Source: a marine group bacterium Sva0996 bin134
GTDB taxonomy: Bacteria; Actinomycetota; Acidimicrobiia; Acidimicrobiales; Bin134
Assembly (NCBI GenBank): GCA_002239105.1
Contig: MPNQ01000004.1
Coordinates: forward strand, 62,001-126,000
Direction: 5' to 3'
Length of the DNA: 64,000 nucleotides
Part shown: one piece after another, positions 56,566-64,000 of the stretch
Layout: each line of letters opens with the position of its first letter
Numbering within the stretch: the first letter of the stretch is position 1
The notes under the pieces: generated by a model
Database searches by the model: none
Seen by the model: the letters and a program-made list of their open reading frames with translations, nothing else
Told to the model about the DNA's origin: nothing
Made by a program: the position numbers and the translations under genes

Positions 56566-56964
56566 CTATGCCCGTCCCAGCACAGAATCCACTGCGATGA
56601 TGATGGCCCGGCGATCGGTGCCCCGGTCTTTGGCCGGGCCGTAGCGCTCGCCGTAGCGGGCCACCGCGTCGGTGCACTGTTCGGGATCGGCGGTGACGGT
56701 GGCGTGGCCCTCCAGCGTTGCCCATCGGCCGCCGTCCACCTGGCAAAGCGCCGCCGGCCCGCCCCCGGCCGCCGCCAGCAGACGCACCTTCTTAGCCCCC
56801 GACCAGGTGATGATGCGGGCGGTGGCGGTGTCGGGATCCCAGGTGAACCCCACCGGGGTCACATGGGGGGTGCCGTCGGGGCGCAAGATGGTGAGCGACG
56901 CCAGGTGTCGATCTTTGAGGAAGTCGTTCATCTCGTCGGTGAGGTTGCGGGGATCGTGGGCCAT
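56566..56964 (-). CDS. PPOX-class F420-dependent oxidoreductase
   Basis: This 132-residue split-barrel protein starts NLTDEMNDFLKDRHLASL. RPDGTPHVTPVGFTWD and GGRWATLEGHATVTADPE match the PPOX-class family that binds F420 in actinobacteria. No substrate can be assigned. It is 4 bases after helD and 2 bases before the methyltransferase on the minus strand. It is one marker of an F420-using actinobacterium. Confidence 0.88.
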   Translation of the reverse strand: MAHDPRNLTDEMNDFLKDRHLASLTILRPDGTPHVTPVGFTWDPDTATARIITWSGAKKVRLLAAAGGGPAALCQVDGGRWATLEGHATVTADPEQCTDAVARYGERYGPAKDRGTDRRAIIIAVDSVLGRA

Positions 56965-56968
56965 CGTC

Positions 56969-59095
56969 TCATCCCTCCTTGGGGAGCAGGGACTTGGGAA
57001 GCGGGCGGGCGTGTACCACTACCAATCGCTGAGTGGCCCGCGTCATGGCCACATAGAGGGCTCGCATCCCATTGGGGAGCTTCTCGCAGATATCAGCGGG
57101 CTCCACCACAATCGCCGTGTCCACCTCTAGGCCCTTCACCAGCTCAACCGGGACGATCGTCACTCGAGACTCCAAGCCCCGCTCATATACCAGCCCATAG
57201 TCGACTCCCGCGTCGCCCAGAGCCTCTGCGATGGCATCGGACTGCCCAGAGTGGCAGATCACCGCCAGATTTCCGTTGGCCAGCGCACCCAGTTCGGCCT
57301 TCACCTCGTCGACGACGGCGCCCACCAGCCCGCTGGGGCTGGCTTTTTGGCCCTGGCCGTTGCCCGAAGGGGCAGCTTGATGGGCGATGGCGGGCACGAA
57401 ACGGGGGGGCCGACCCTCAATACGGATCGACCGGGGGGGAACCAGGCCGGGAATGGCGGCGTCAAGCACCTGGGCAGCCACCTTCATGATGGGCTCGGGC
57501 AGGCGATAGCCAATGGTCAGCTCGGCAAATCGGGGTTCCTTGTCGCCGGGCAAATGCTCGATCACGCTGTCCCAGGAGTCGTGCCCCCACGCCGAGGTGG
57601 CCTGGGCGATGTCGCCCACCACGGTCATCGACCCGTTGAGCGAGCGGCGACTGATCATCCTGAGCTGCATCGGCGACAGGTCTTGGGCCTCGTCCACCAC
57701 GATGTGGCCGTAGGTGCGGACCGAGTCGGTTAGCTTGTGGCCGGGACGGGGACCCAACAGGGCCAAGGACTCATCCAGCAGGGGCGCGTCGTCGGCCGTC
57801 CACACCACGTCAGAGGCATGGGCAGCCCGGGGACGATAGAGCAGTTCGGTCTCATCGGGGGTGAGCACCGATCCGGCCGCCGAGCGGAGCAGGGCCGTTG
57901 AGCCCAACAGGTCGTGGAGGAAGTGGGTCGGGGTGAGCACCGGCCACATCCACTCCAGCGCCTCGCGCAACTCCACGCTGCCGCGAAGCTGCTCGCGCAC
58001 CGTCTCGACGTCGGGACCCGGGGTGTCGGTGCGGGAAGCGCTGTCGGCCAAGTGCTGGTACACCTGCTCTTCTACGAACTTTCGGGCCCGATTGTGGGTA
58101 CGGAACCGTTTGCGGGCCTGGCGCACGATCTCAGCGCTCTGGTCCACGGTGAGACGCAGCCGTCGAAGGCCCAAGCCCACCGATATATCGGAGCGCAGTG
58201 GTCTTTGCCGGTCGCGGCGAGCCCGGCGCAATACGGAGTTCATTCGCAGGTCGCCCTTGATGCGGGAGACCTGGGGGTTGTCGAGCCCTTTCACCCGGGT
58301 GCCGGGCAGCAGGTCGGCCAGCATCGACACCTCAACGCCGGCCTCCCCTAGCGAGGGCAGAACTTGCTCTATGTAAGTGAGGAAAAGGCGGTTGGGGCCG
58401 AGCACCAGCATTCCCTGGCCTTCAAGGGGGAAGCGGTGGGTGTAGAGCAGGTAGGCGGCCCGATGGAGGGCGGCCACCGTCTTGCCAGTGCCAGGGCCGC
58501 CCTGTACCACCAGAACGCCGGGCAGGGGGGATCGGATGATGGCGTCTTGCTCGATCTGGATGGTGGCGGCGGCGTCGGCCAGCCGACCGGTGCGCCCGGC
58601 CTCCAAACCGGCTCGCAGCGTGGCCTCCCCCACCAGGGGCAGGCGGCCGCGTCCGTTGCTCTCACCGAAGTACTCGTCCTCCACCCCGAGCAACTCCCGG
58701 CCCCGAGTGACGAAATGGCGGCGGCGGGACAGGCCCATGGGCTCGCCGCCGGTGGCCCGGTAGAAGGCTTCGGCCGCTGGCGCCCGCCAGTCGATGGTTA
58801 CGGGCTCCTGATCGTCGTCCCACACCGCCACCCGGCCCACGTAGAGCTGGTCGCCGCCCATTTCCTCGGCCCAGTCGAGGCGGCCGAACACCAACGAGGC
58901 GTCACCAATATCCAAGGCGCTGAGGCGAGTGCTAATGGAGTCCCAGATGATCTCCCGCTCATAGCGGGCCTGGTGGGTGCCACCAGCGCCCACTTCCACC
59001 ATGTCTTTCAGCGACAGGGCTCTCTCCCGAGCCGATTCTAGGGCTTGGTGGGCCTGATCGATGTATGTCTGTTCCGCGGTGTGATCGGGATGAAT
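56969..59095 (-). CDS. helD: HelD-like superfamily 1 helicase / RNA polymerase recycling factor, probable ATT start
   Basis: HelD removes stalled RNA polymerase using ATP. The SF1 core has Walker A VVQGGPGTGKTVAALHRAAY, IVVDEAQDLSPMQLRM, VVGDIAQATSAWG, TIGYRLPEPIM and LYVAMTRATQRLVV; GRLDWAEEMGGDQLYVGRVAV is the HelD N-terminal signature. The first ATG is 59002 (677 residues). The frame stays open upstream and encodes HTAEQTYIDQAHQALESARE, matching the family's N-terminal coiled coil. The only initiator there is ATT 59095, with GAGGAG six bases away, giving 708 residues. If ATT is not used, the protein loses the arm that enters the RNAP secondary channel. Confidence 0.88.
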   Translation of the reverse strand: MHPDHTAEQTYIDQAHQALESARERALSLKDMVEVGAGGTHQARYEREIIWDSISTRLSALDIGDASLVFGRLDWAEEMGGDQLYVGRVAVWDDDQEPVTIDWRAPAAEAFYRATGGEPMGLSRRRHFVTRGRELLGVEDEYFGESNGRGRLPLVGEATLRAGLEAGRTGRLADAAATIQIEQDAIIRSPLPGVLVVQGGPGTGKTVAALHRAAYLLYTHRFPLEGQGMLVLGPNRLFLTYIEQVLPSLGEAGVEVSMLADLLPGTRVKGLDNPQVSRIKGDLRMNSVLRRARRDRQRPLRSDISVGLGLRRLRLTVDQSAEIVRQARKRFRTHNRARKFVEEQVYQHLADSASRTDTPGPDVETVREQLRGSVELREALEWMWPVLTPTHFLHDLLGSTALLRSAAGSVLTPDETELLYRPRAAHASDVVWTADDAPLLDESLALLGPRPGHKLTDSVRTYGHIVVDEAQDLSPMQLRMISRRSLNGSMTVVGDIAQATSAWGHDSWDSVIEHLPGDKEPRFAELTIGYRLPEPIMKVAAQVLDAAIPGLVPPRSIRIEGRPPRFVPAIAHQAAPSGNGQGQKASPSGLVGAVVDEVKAELGALANGNLAVICHSGQSDAIAEALGDAGVDYGLVYERGLESRVTIVPVELVKGLEVDTAIVVEPADICEKLPNGMRALYVAMTRATQRLVVVHARPLPKSLLPKEG

Positions 59096-59101
59096 CGGAG
59101 A

Positions 59102-59107
59102 CTCCTC
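59102..59107 (-). promoter_or_regulatory. Shine-Dalgarno GAGGAG that points to the ATT start of helD
   Basis: GAGGAG on the minus strand is followed by six bases (TCTCCG) and then ATT CAT CCC. No such site precedes the downstream ATG 59002, where only GAAAG is seen. Confidence 0.55.
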
Positions 59108-59158
59108 AGACTCAGTGCAAAATCAGCGAACGTTCAAGTCTAGTACGTCTTTGGAGGA

Positions 59159-59461
59159 TTAAGAAGTGACGGGCTCGCCGATCTCTTTGAGGGCGTCGCC
59201 GATGGCGGCTCGCAGGCGGCGGGCCAGGGACGGCGACAGGTGGGCTACCAGCCCGTAACCGGCCTGGCCCACCTCTTCGACGGTGAGCACCACCCGCGGG
59301 ATGGCGTCTTCGTAGTCGTCGGCAATGGCCACCGCCCAAGAGACCCGAGAGAACTCATCGTCGTCTCCTGGGGGAAGGTCGGCTGGGTCAAAGGGGTAGT
59401 CGTCGATAGACCGTCGCACTCCGTCGATCGTACTGGGGCAATGGTACTGGGGCACCAGCAT
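59159..59461 (-). CDS. Small hypothetical protein
   Basis: This is an open frame of 100 residues with an acidic middle ([22 protein letters not shown]) and a helical end ([20 protein letters not shown]). No family is recognised and no ribosome site is clear at ATG 59461. The first residues come from a local tandem repeat (TACTGGGGCA at 59431 and 59445), so a later start is possible. It is divergent from hemE and upstream of helD. Confidence 0.5.
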   Translation of the reverse strand: MLVPQYHCPSTIDGVRRSIDDYPFDPADLPPGDDDEFSRVSWAVAIADDYEDAIPRVVLTVEEVGQAGYGLVAHLSPSLARRLRAAIGDALKEIGEPVTS

Positions 59462-59493
59462 TGGGCGATAGCACTGGGAGGCTCGTAGATCAG

Positions 59494-59499
59494 TACGGT
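59494..59499 (+). promoter_or_regulatory. -10 element TACGGT of hemE
   Basis: TACGGT, six bases (TTGGGC), then GTG 59506. No Shine-Dalgarno is present. Confidence 0.45.
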
Positions 59500-59505
59500 T
59501 TGGGC

Positions 59506-60636
59506 GTGTCTGACGGTGCTGACATCACCAACGAAGCCTTTCTGCGGGCGTGTCGCGGCCTACCCGTCGAGCGGGTTCCGGTGTGGTTCATGCGCCAGGC
59601 GGGGCGGTCATTGCCCGAGTACCGGGCCATTCGGGGGGAGGGCTCGATGCTGGAGACCATCGCCCGCCCCGATGTGGCCACCGCGATCACCCTTCAGCCG
59701 GTGCGCCGCTATGGAGTGGACGCGGCCATCTTGTACTCCGACATCGTGGTGCCCACCCACGCCATCGGCTTCGGGGTAGACATCGTGCCCGGAGTGGGGC
59801 CAGTGGTGGAGCAGCCGTTCAAGGAACCCCGTGATCTGGATCGGCTGCGACCGCTCGATCCCGAGGCCGATACCCCCTATGTGCTGGAGACGGTGCGCAA
59901 CTTGGTGTCCGAGTTGGACGTGCCGTTGATCGCCTTTGCGGGAGCACCGTTCACTGTGGCTTCGTATCTGGTGGAGGGGGGGCCGTCTCGCACTCACGCC
60001 CTCACCAAATCGTTGATGCACCGCGACCCCGGCCTGTGGGCCGCGTTGTTGGACCGCCTGGCCGACCTGGCCATCGCCTCCATCGGCTCGCAGCTCGACG
60101 CCGGGGCTTCGGCGTTCCAGCTGTTCGACTCCTGGGCGGGGGCGCTAGCCCCCGATGAGTACCGGCGGTATGTGCTGCCGGCCAGCGAGCGGGTGTTCGC
60201 TGAATTGGGTGAAAGGGGTACGGGAGCACCGGGCATCCATTTCGGGGTGGGCACCGGCGAACTGCTGGAGCTCTTGGCCAAGGCCGGGGCCGATGTGGTG
60301 GGGGTGGACTGGCGGGTGCATCTGGACGACGCCCGAGAGCGGCTGGGGCCCGACGTGGCCGTGCAGGGCAACCTGGATCCGGCCGCGGGGCTGGCCCCGT
60401 GGCCGGGGGGGGGTGGGGGGGGCACCCCCCTGCTGGAACGCCACGCCCGGAAGCCCCCGGACGCGGTGCTGGCCCCGTGGCCGGTGGTGGCTGAGCGAGC
60501 CACCGACGTGCTGAACCGCAACGCCGGACAGCCCGGGCACGTATTCAACCTGGGCCACGGCGTGCTGCCCGAGACCAACCCCGAAGTGCTGGAGCAGGTG
60601 GTGGAGTTGGTCCACGAATACAAGGTCGCTCCGTGA
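59506..60636 (+). CDS. hemE: Uroporphyrinogen decarboxylase with a 26-residue in-frame insertion
   Basis: This enzyme decarboxylates uroporphyrinogen III to coproporphyrinogen III. It has [93 protein letters not shown] and [17 protein letters not shown] 59506 is preferred (376 residues); TTG 59461 is upstream. Between the LAPW element and the [10 protein letters not shown] helix, 26 extra residues ([20 protein letters not shown]...) end in a second LAPWP. The insert matches a 78-bp DNA unit. The catalytic Arg, Asp and Tyr regions are intact, so activity is probably kept. hemY follows with a GTGA overlap. Confidence 0.93.
   Translation: MSDGADITNEAFLRACRGLPVERVPVWFMRQAGRSLPEYRAIRGEGSMLETIARPDVATAITLQPVRRYGVDAAILYSDIVVPTHAIGFGVDIVPGVGPVVEQPFKEPRDLDRLRPLDPEADTPYVLETVRNLVSELDVPLIAFAGAPFTVASYLVEGGPSRTHALTKSLMHRDPGLWAALLDRLADLAIASIGSQLDAGASAFQLFDSWAGALAPDEYRRYVLPASERVFAELGERGTGAPGIHFGVGTGELLELLAKAGADVVGVDWRVHLDDARERLGPDVAVQGNLDPAAGLAPWPGGGGGGTPLLERHARKPPDAVLAPWPVVAERATDVLNRNAGQPGHVFNLGHGVLPETNPEVLEQVVELVHEYKVAP
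60390..60484 (+). repeat. 17-bp direct repeats bounding a 78-bp in-frame unit in hemE
   Basis: GCTGGCCCCGTGGCCGG occurs at 60390-60406 and 60468-60484. The sequence between carries a G-rich tract and an arm pair GGGGGGTG/CACCCCCC that could fold. The unit adds exactly 26 codons. Confidence 0.9.
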
Positions 60637-61967
60637 GAATTGCCGTCGTCGGCGCGGGCATCACCGGGTTGGCCGCGGGCTATGAGGCCGCCAAGGCCGG
60701 GGCCGATGTGGTGGTGCATGAGGCTGCCGAGCGGGCCGGGGGCCGGATACTCACCACCGAGTTGGCCGGTCAGCTAGTGGACGAGGGGCCCGATGCGTTC
60801 TTGGCCCGGGTGCCGTGGGCGGTGGAGCTGTGCCAGGAGCTGGGATTGGACGGTGGCCTGGTGTCGCCCGCCCAGCGAGCCGCGTTCGTGTACTCCCGCG
60901 GTGGTCTGCGGGCGATTCCCCAGCCCAACGTGTTGGGGGTGCCGCTGGACTTCGACGCCTTGGCCGCTTCGGGGATCGTGTCTGCCGAGGGGGTGGATCG
61001 GGCTCGCCAGGAGCCCGACCTGGCCGGTTCGCCATTGGCCGGGGATGAGTCGGTGGGCACCCTGGTACGGCGGCGGCTGGGCGATGAGGTGGCCGACCGG
61101 CTGGTAGACCCGCTGATCGGGGGCATCAACGCCTCTTCGATAGACGATCTGAGTGTGAAGGCGGCGGTGCCTCAGTTGGCCGAAGCCGCCTCACGCGGCC
61201 CCAGCCTGGTGCAGGAGCTGCGTCGGCTGGCCGCGTCTTCAACAGCCGACCCCAGTGCGCCGGTGTTCTATACCCTGGCTGACGGCCTGGGGCGGCTGAC
61301 CGACGAGTTGGCCGGCCGATTGGGCGATCGGTTGCGGCTGTCGTCCCCGGTGGTCGATTTGGCCGATCTGGAAGCCGACCAGGTGATAGTGACTCTCCCG
61401 GCGCCCGCGGCCGGCGCTCTGGTGGCTCCGGTGTCGGCGGACGCTGCCGGTCTGCTGCACAGCATCGACTACGCCTCGGTGGTGTTGGTGTCTCTGGCCT
61501 TCGATGCCGTCGATGTGAATCACCCCATGGAGGGGTCGGGTTACTTGGTGCCCGCAGTGGAAGGCCGGACCATCACCGCTTGCTCTTGGGCATCGAGCAA
61601 GTGGACCCACATCGGGTCGGCCGACACGGTGGTGCTGCGGGTATCGGCGGGGCGGTTTAGGGACGAGCGGGCGTTGGCTATGGACGATGAGGCGTTGCTG
61701 GACGCGGTGCGGGCCGACCTAGCGGCCACCATGGGGCTGGACGCCGAGCCCCAGGCGGTGCGCATCAGCCGCTGGGAACAGTCGCTGCCCCAATTCCGCC
61801 CCGGACATCTGGAGTTGGTGACCGACATCGAGCAGGCGCTGGCCCACGACGCCCCCTGGTTGCAGGTCACCGGCGCGTGGGCTCGGGGCTTGGGGCTTCC
61901 CGCCTGCATCAACCAAGGCCGACAAGCGGCCCGAACCAGCATGACCGAGGGCGCAATCGCCCGATGA
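60633..61967 (+). CDS. hemY: Protoporphyrinogen/coproporphyrinogen oxidase (HemY/HemG type)
   Basis: This 444-residue FAD enzyme oxidises the porphyrinogen late in haem synthesis. In actinobacteria the coproporphyrinogen III oxidase role is usual. [20 protein letters not shown] is the FAD Rossmann start, [12 protein letters not shown] follows, and [21 protein letters not shown] and the C-terminal [12 protein letters not shown] are typical. GTG 60633 overlaps the hemE stop, and its TGA overlaps the next ATG. Confidence 0.93.
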   Translation: MRIAVVGAGITGLAAGYEAAKAGADVVVHEAAERAGGRILTTELAGQLVDEGPDAFLARVPWAVELCQELGLDGGLVSPAQRAAFVYSRGGLRAIPQPNVLGVPLDFDALAASGIVSAEGVDRARQEPDLAGSPLAGDESVGTLVRRRLGDEVADRLVDPLIGGINASSIDDLSVKAAVPQLAEAASRGPSLVQELRRLAASSTADPSAPVFYTLADGLGRLTDELAGRLGDRLRLSSPVVDLADLEADQVIVTLPAPAAGALVAPVSADAAGLLHSIDYASVVLVSLAFDAVDVNHPMEGSGYLVPAVEGRTITACSWASSKWTHIGSADTVVLRVSAGRFRDERALAMDDEALLDAVRADLAATMGLDAEPQAVRISRWEQSLPQFRPGHLELVTDIEQALAHDAPWLQVTGAWARGLGLPACINQGRQAARTSMTEGAIAR

Positions 61968-63451
61968 GCAGCCCACGACTCGCCGTATGGGCCCACAAAA
62001 GCGGTTGGATCGCGGCGGGCTCCTTGGCGGCCGGCGGGCTGGTGGCGCTGTCAATGCCCCCCTGGGGATGGTGGCCGCTGGCCCTGGTGGGCCTGGTGGC
62101 CTTCGAACGCCTCATAGCCGACCAGCCGATCGGGGCAAGGGCGTGGCGGGGATTCGGGTTCGGGGCGGGCTGGCTGTTTCCAGCCACATTCTGGATGGTG
62201 GATTTCACCCTCCCCGGCTATCTGGCCGTCTGCGTGGTGTTCTCGGTGCTGTACGGCCTGGCCGGAGCCGCCTGTCCGCCCGGGCTCAGCCGGTGGGTGG
62301 CGCTGCCCGGCCTGTTCGTGCTGGCCGGGGCCATCCGGTGGCGCTGGCCGTTCGGCGGGGTGCCCCTGGCCACCCTGCCCATGAGCCAGGTGGATACCCC
62401 GTGGGCCACCACCGTGCGGGTATTGGGGCCATTGCTCCTGGTAGGGGTGACCGTGGCCCTGGCCATGGTTCTGGCCGCGGCACTGGAGCGCCGATGGCAA
62501 GCCGCACTAGCCCTGGCCGTAGTGGTGCTGGGTTTCTTGGGCTGGGCCGCATTGGCTCCCCGGGGCTCCGCAATCGGCACCATCGACGTGGCCGTGGTCC
62601 AGGGGGGCGGGCCACAGCGAACCCGGGCGGCCAACACCGAACCGGGGGTGGTGTTCGAGCGGCACCTGGAAGCCAGTCAGTTGGTCCAGTCGCCGGTGGA
62701 CCTGGTGGTGTGGCCCGAAGACGTGGTGGACGTACACGGCCTGTTTGCCAATAGCGAAGAGCGGCTGCGACTGGCCGTGTTGGCCCAAGAGCTCGACGCC
62801 ACGCTGGTGGCCGGGGTGGTCGAGGACGTGTCGGCCACCGAAGCGGCCAACTTCGCGGCGGTGTTTGCTCCGGACGGAACCATGCTGGGCCGCTACGACA
62901 AGGTGCGGCTGGTGCCCTTCGGCGAGTACGTGCCGCTGCGGTCGCTAATCGAACCATTGGCCCCCGACTACCTGCCGGCCCGAGACATGCGCCGGGGCGA
63001 CACCCCGGCGGCGCTGGACACTCCGGCGGGCCGCCTCGGCGTGTCCATCAGTTGGGAGATCTTCTTCGAGGACCGGGCCCGAGACGCCATCGGCAACGGC
63101 GGCGAGGTGCTGTTGAACCCCACCAATGGGGCCAGCTACTGGCTCACCATCGTGCAAACCCAGCAGATTGCCAGTTCCCGGCTGCGGGCCTTGGAAACCG
63201 GCCGCTGGGTGGCCCAGGCCGCCCCCACCGGGTTCAGCGCCTTCATCGACCCCGACGGCAACGTCCACCAGCGCACCGCCGTCTCCGAGCGCAAAGTCAT
63301 CCAAGCCGAAATCGACCTCCGCACCGGCCAAACCCTAGCCACCCGCTCCGGCCCCTGGCCCATGCTCGCTATTGCATTGGCCGCCCTTCTAGCCGCCTGG
63401 CTGGGCCACCAGCGCAGCACTACCCCACCAGCCCGCAGCAAAGCCCGCTGA
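61964..63451 (+). CDS. lnt: Apolipoprotein N-acyltransferase homologue with Ser at the catalytic Cys position
   Basis: From ATG 61964 (overlapping the hemY stop) the product is 495 residues. About six N-terminal membrane helices precede a nitrilase-fold domain and a last C-terminal helix. Glu252 (LVVWPEDVV) and Lys313 (RYDKVRLVPFGEYVPLR) of the Glu-Lys-Cys triad are present. The Cys motif (usually IC[YF]E) reads SISWE with Ser363 in its place, followed by a normal LLNPTNGASYW. Lnt transfers an acyl chain to lipoprotein N-termini; without the Cys the chemistry is doubtful. Lipoproteins (BMP and LysM genes) are encoded in the same window. Confidence 0.88.
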   Translation: MSSPRLAVWAHKSGWIAAGSLAAGGLVALSMPPWGWWPLALVGLVAFERLIADQPIGARAWRGFGFGAGWLFPATFWMVDFTLPGYLAVCVVFSVLYGLAGAACPPGLSRWVALPGLFVLAGAIRWRWPFGGVPLATLPMSQVDTPWATTVRVLGPLLLVGVTVALAMVLAAALERRWQAALALAVVVLGFLGWAALAPRGSAIGTIDVAVVQGGGPQRTRAANTEPGVVFERHLEASQLVQSPVDLVVWPEDVVDVHGLFANSEERLRLAVLAQELDATLVAGVVEDVSATEAANFAAVFAPDGTMLGRYDKVRLVPFGEYVPLRSLIEPLAPDYLPARDMRRGDTPAALDTPAGRLGVSISWEIFFEDRARDAIGNGGEVLLNPTNGASYWLTIVQTQQIASSRLRALETGRWVAQAAPTGFSAFIDPDGNVHQRTAVSERKVIQAEIDLRTGQTLATRSGPWPMLAIALAALLAAWLGHQRSTTPPARSKAR

Positions 63452-63889
63452 CTAAACCTCCACCATGAGGGTTACGGGGCCGTCGTTGGTTAGGTCTACG
63501 GCCATCATGGCGCCGAAGGAGCCGGTGGCTACGGTGGCGCCTAGGGTGCGGAGTTCGGCGACGAGGTCGTCAATCAGGGTGGCGGCTTGGTCGGGGGCGG
63601 CGGCGGCTAGGAACGAGGGGCGGCGGCCGCGGCTGATGTCGCCGTAGAGGGTGAACTGGCTCACTACTAGGAGCTCGCCGCTGGTGTCAGCCACCGACAG
63701 GTTCATGTGGCCGTTCTCGTCGGTGAAGATGCGCAGGTTCCACAGCTTGGAGGCCATCTTCTTTACCGTGTCGGCGTCGTCGTCGTGGGTCACGCCGATC
63801 AGGCAGCACAACCCGGGGCCGATCTCCCCGATCACCTCGCCGTCAACCCGAACCCGGGCCTCAGCAGCCCTTTGAACCAGCGCTCGCAC
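63452..63889 (-). CDS. dtd: D-aminoacyl-tRNA deacylase
   Basis: This 145-residue proofreading enzyme removes D-amino acids from tRNA. It shows MRALVQRAAEARVRVDGE, GLCCLIGVTHDD, the active-site SQFTLYGD and NDGPVTLMVEV. All DTD motifs are present at normal length. The start is GTG 63889 with TATCTT six bases upstream, again a leaderless arrangement. It is directly convergent with lnt, without a spacer. Confidence 0.96.
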   Translation of the reverse strand: MRALVQRAAEARVRVDGEVIGEIGPGLCCLIGVTHDDDADTVKKMASKLWNLRIFTDENGHMNLSVADTSGELLVVSQFTLYGDISRGRRPSFLAAAAPDQAATLIDDLVAELRTLGATVATGSFGAMMAVDLTNDGPVTLMVEV

Positions 63890-63895
63890 GGGGCA

Positions 63896-63901
63896 AAGAT
63901 A
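63896..63901 (-). promoter_or_regulatory. -10 element TATCTT of dtd
   Basis: TATCTT, six bases (TGCCCC), then GTG on the minus strand. Confidence 0.45.
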
Positions 63902-63964
63902 ACCGCTGATCCCAGTACCTGAGCATTTGCCAAACCCGCTGAATTCCGAAAGCCTTGTGGGGCT

Positions 63965-64000
63965 ATGGTCTCGGCGGATCGCCCGCTCAAAATCGCCCTT
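63965..64000 (+). CDS. Start of a further gene (partial, 12 codons)
   Basis: ATG 63965 opens a frame reading MVSADRPLKIAL to the window edge. The PLKIAL hydrophobic strand is a common opening of Rossmann-type proteins such as glycosyltransferases, but 12 residues cannot identify a family. Confidence 0.3.
   Translation, partial: MVSADRPLKIAL

Noticed and set aside
59126-59145. GAACGTTC palindrome upstream of helD as a LexA box
   Set aside because: Actinobacterial SOS boxes have a 4-base spacer between GAAC and GTTC; here the halves are adjacent.
60405-60428. G-rich hairpin in hemE as a terminator
   Set aside because: It lies inside an intact coding frame and no T tract follows.

Overview
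The window is a high-GC, gene-dense actinobacterial chromosome segment. The markers that point there are a COX24-type bS22, a bL37-type protein ending in the ANHGxxPNA motif, a PPOX-class F420-dependent oxidoreductase, a HelD-type helicase and many leaderless starts. The gene order rsmI-metG-tatD-rsmA-ispE ... glmU-prs ... rplY-pth-mfd-mazG matches, as I remember it, the Mycobacterium tuberculosis Rv1003-Rv1021 neighbourhood. The best guess is an uncultivated Acidimicrobiia-like lineage. This is inferred from gene content; no phylogeny was run.

Layout. 1-18.2 kb is a housekeeping block, nearly all on the minus strand: mazG (partial), mfd, pth, rplY, prs, a truncated glmU, tRNA-Gln, ispE, rsmA, a tiny membrane protein, tatD, metG, a VOC protein, rsmI, DUF192 and ychF. 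An accessory patch at 5.3-9.0 kb interrupts it between rplY and prs. The patch holds a DinJ/YafQ toxin-antitoxin pair, an SGNH hydrolase fused to a predicted seven-bladed RCC1-like propeller, and an exported PPC-domain gene broken by two stop codons. Two tiny ribosomal protein genes (bS22 near 11.3 kb, bL37 near 18.3 kb) sit on the plus strand.

18.3-20.8 kb carries a DCC-family thiol protein, a ferritin-like di-iron protein and a short-chain dehydrogenase. 20.9-34.2 kb is a nucleoside uptake and breakdown locus. It encodes a BMP-type ABC importer, cytidine deaminase, pyrimidine nucleoside phosphorylase, adenosine deaminase, two HAD phosphatases, deoC, a full aldehyde dehydrogenase, a half-length dehydrogenase without a catalytic Cys, and upp. 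Together they import nucleosides, salvage the bases and convert deoxyribose phosphate to acetaldehyde and glyceraldehyde-3-phosphate.

34.2-48.4 kb is mixed: an N-acyl-D-amino-acid deacylase-like amidohydrolase, an AcoX/NAD-kinase-like protein, a LysM lipoprotein, a zinc-ribbon plus membrane-anchored pair, a Rieske-ThDP enzyme fusion, a 1-Cys peroxiredoxin and a MacB/FtsX-type exporter with two large permeases. 48.5-55.9 kb has pgi and then a TPP riboswitch in front of thiC-thiE-thiO-thiS-thiG-(tenI-like)-thiD; thiF is not here. 55.9-64 kb has an O-methyltransferase, the F420 protein, HelD (apparently starting at ATT), hemE with an in-frame 26-codon duplication/insertion, hemY/hemG, an Lnt homologue with Ser in place of the catalytic Cys, dtd, and the first codons of a further gene.

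I see no CRISPR array, transposase, prophage or rRNA. No gene-free stretch exceeds 300 bases; the longest is about 220 bases at 5865-6086, which holds an inverted repeat, a stem-loop and a direct repeat. The most unusual items are the Rieske-ThDP fusion, the SGNH-propeller fusion, the glmU without an acetyltransferase active site, the hemE insertion, the Cys-less Lnt, and a recurrent TANNNT box 6-7 nt before start codons.
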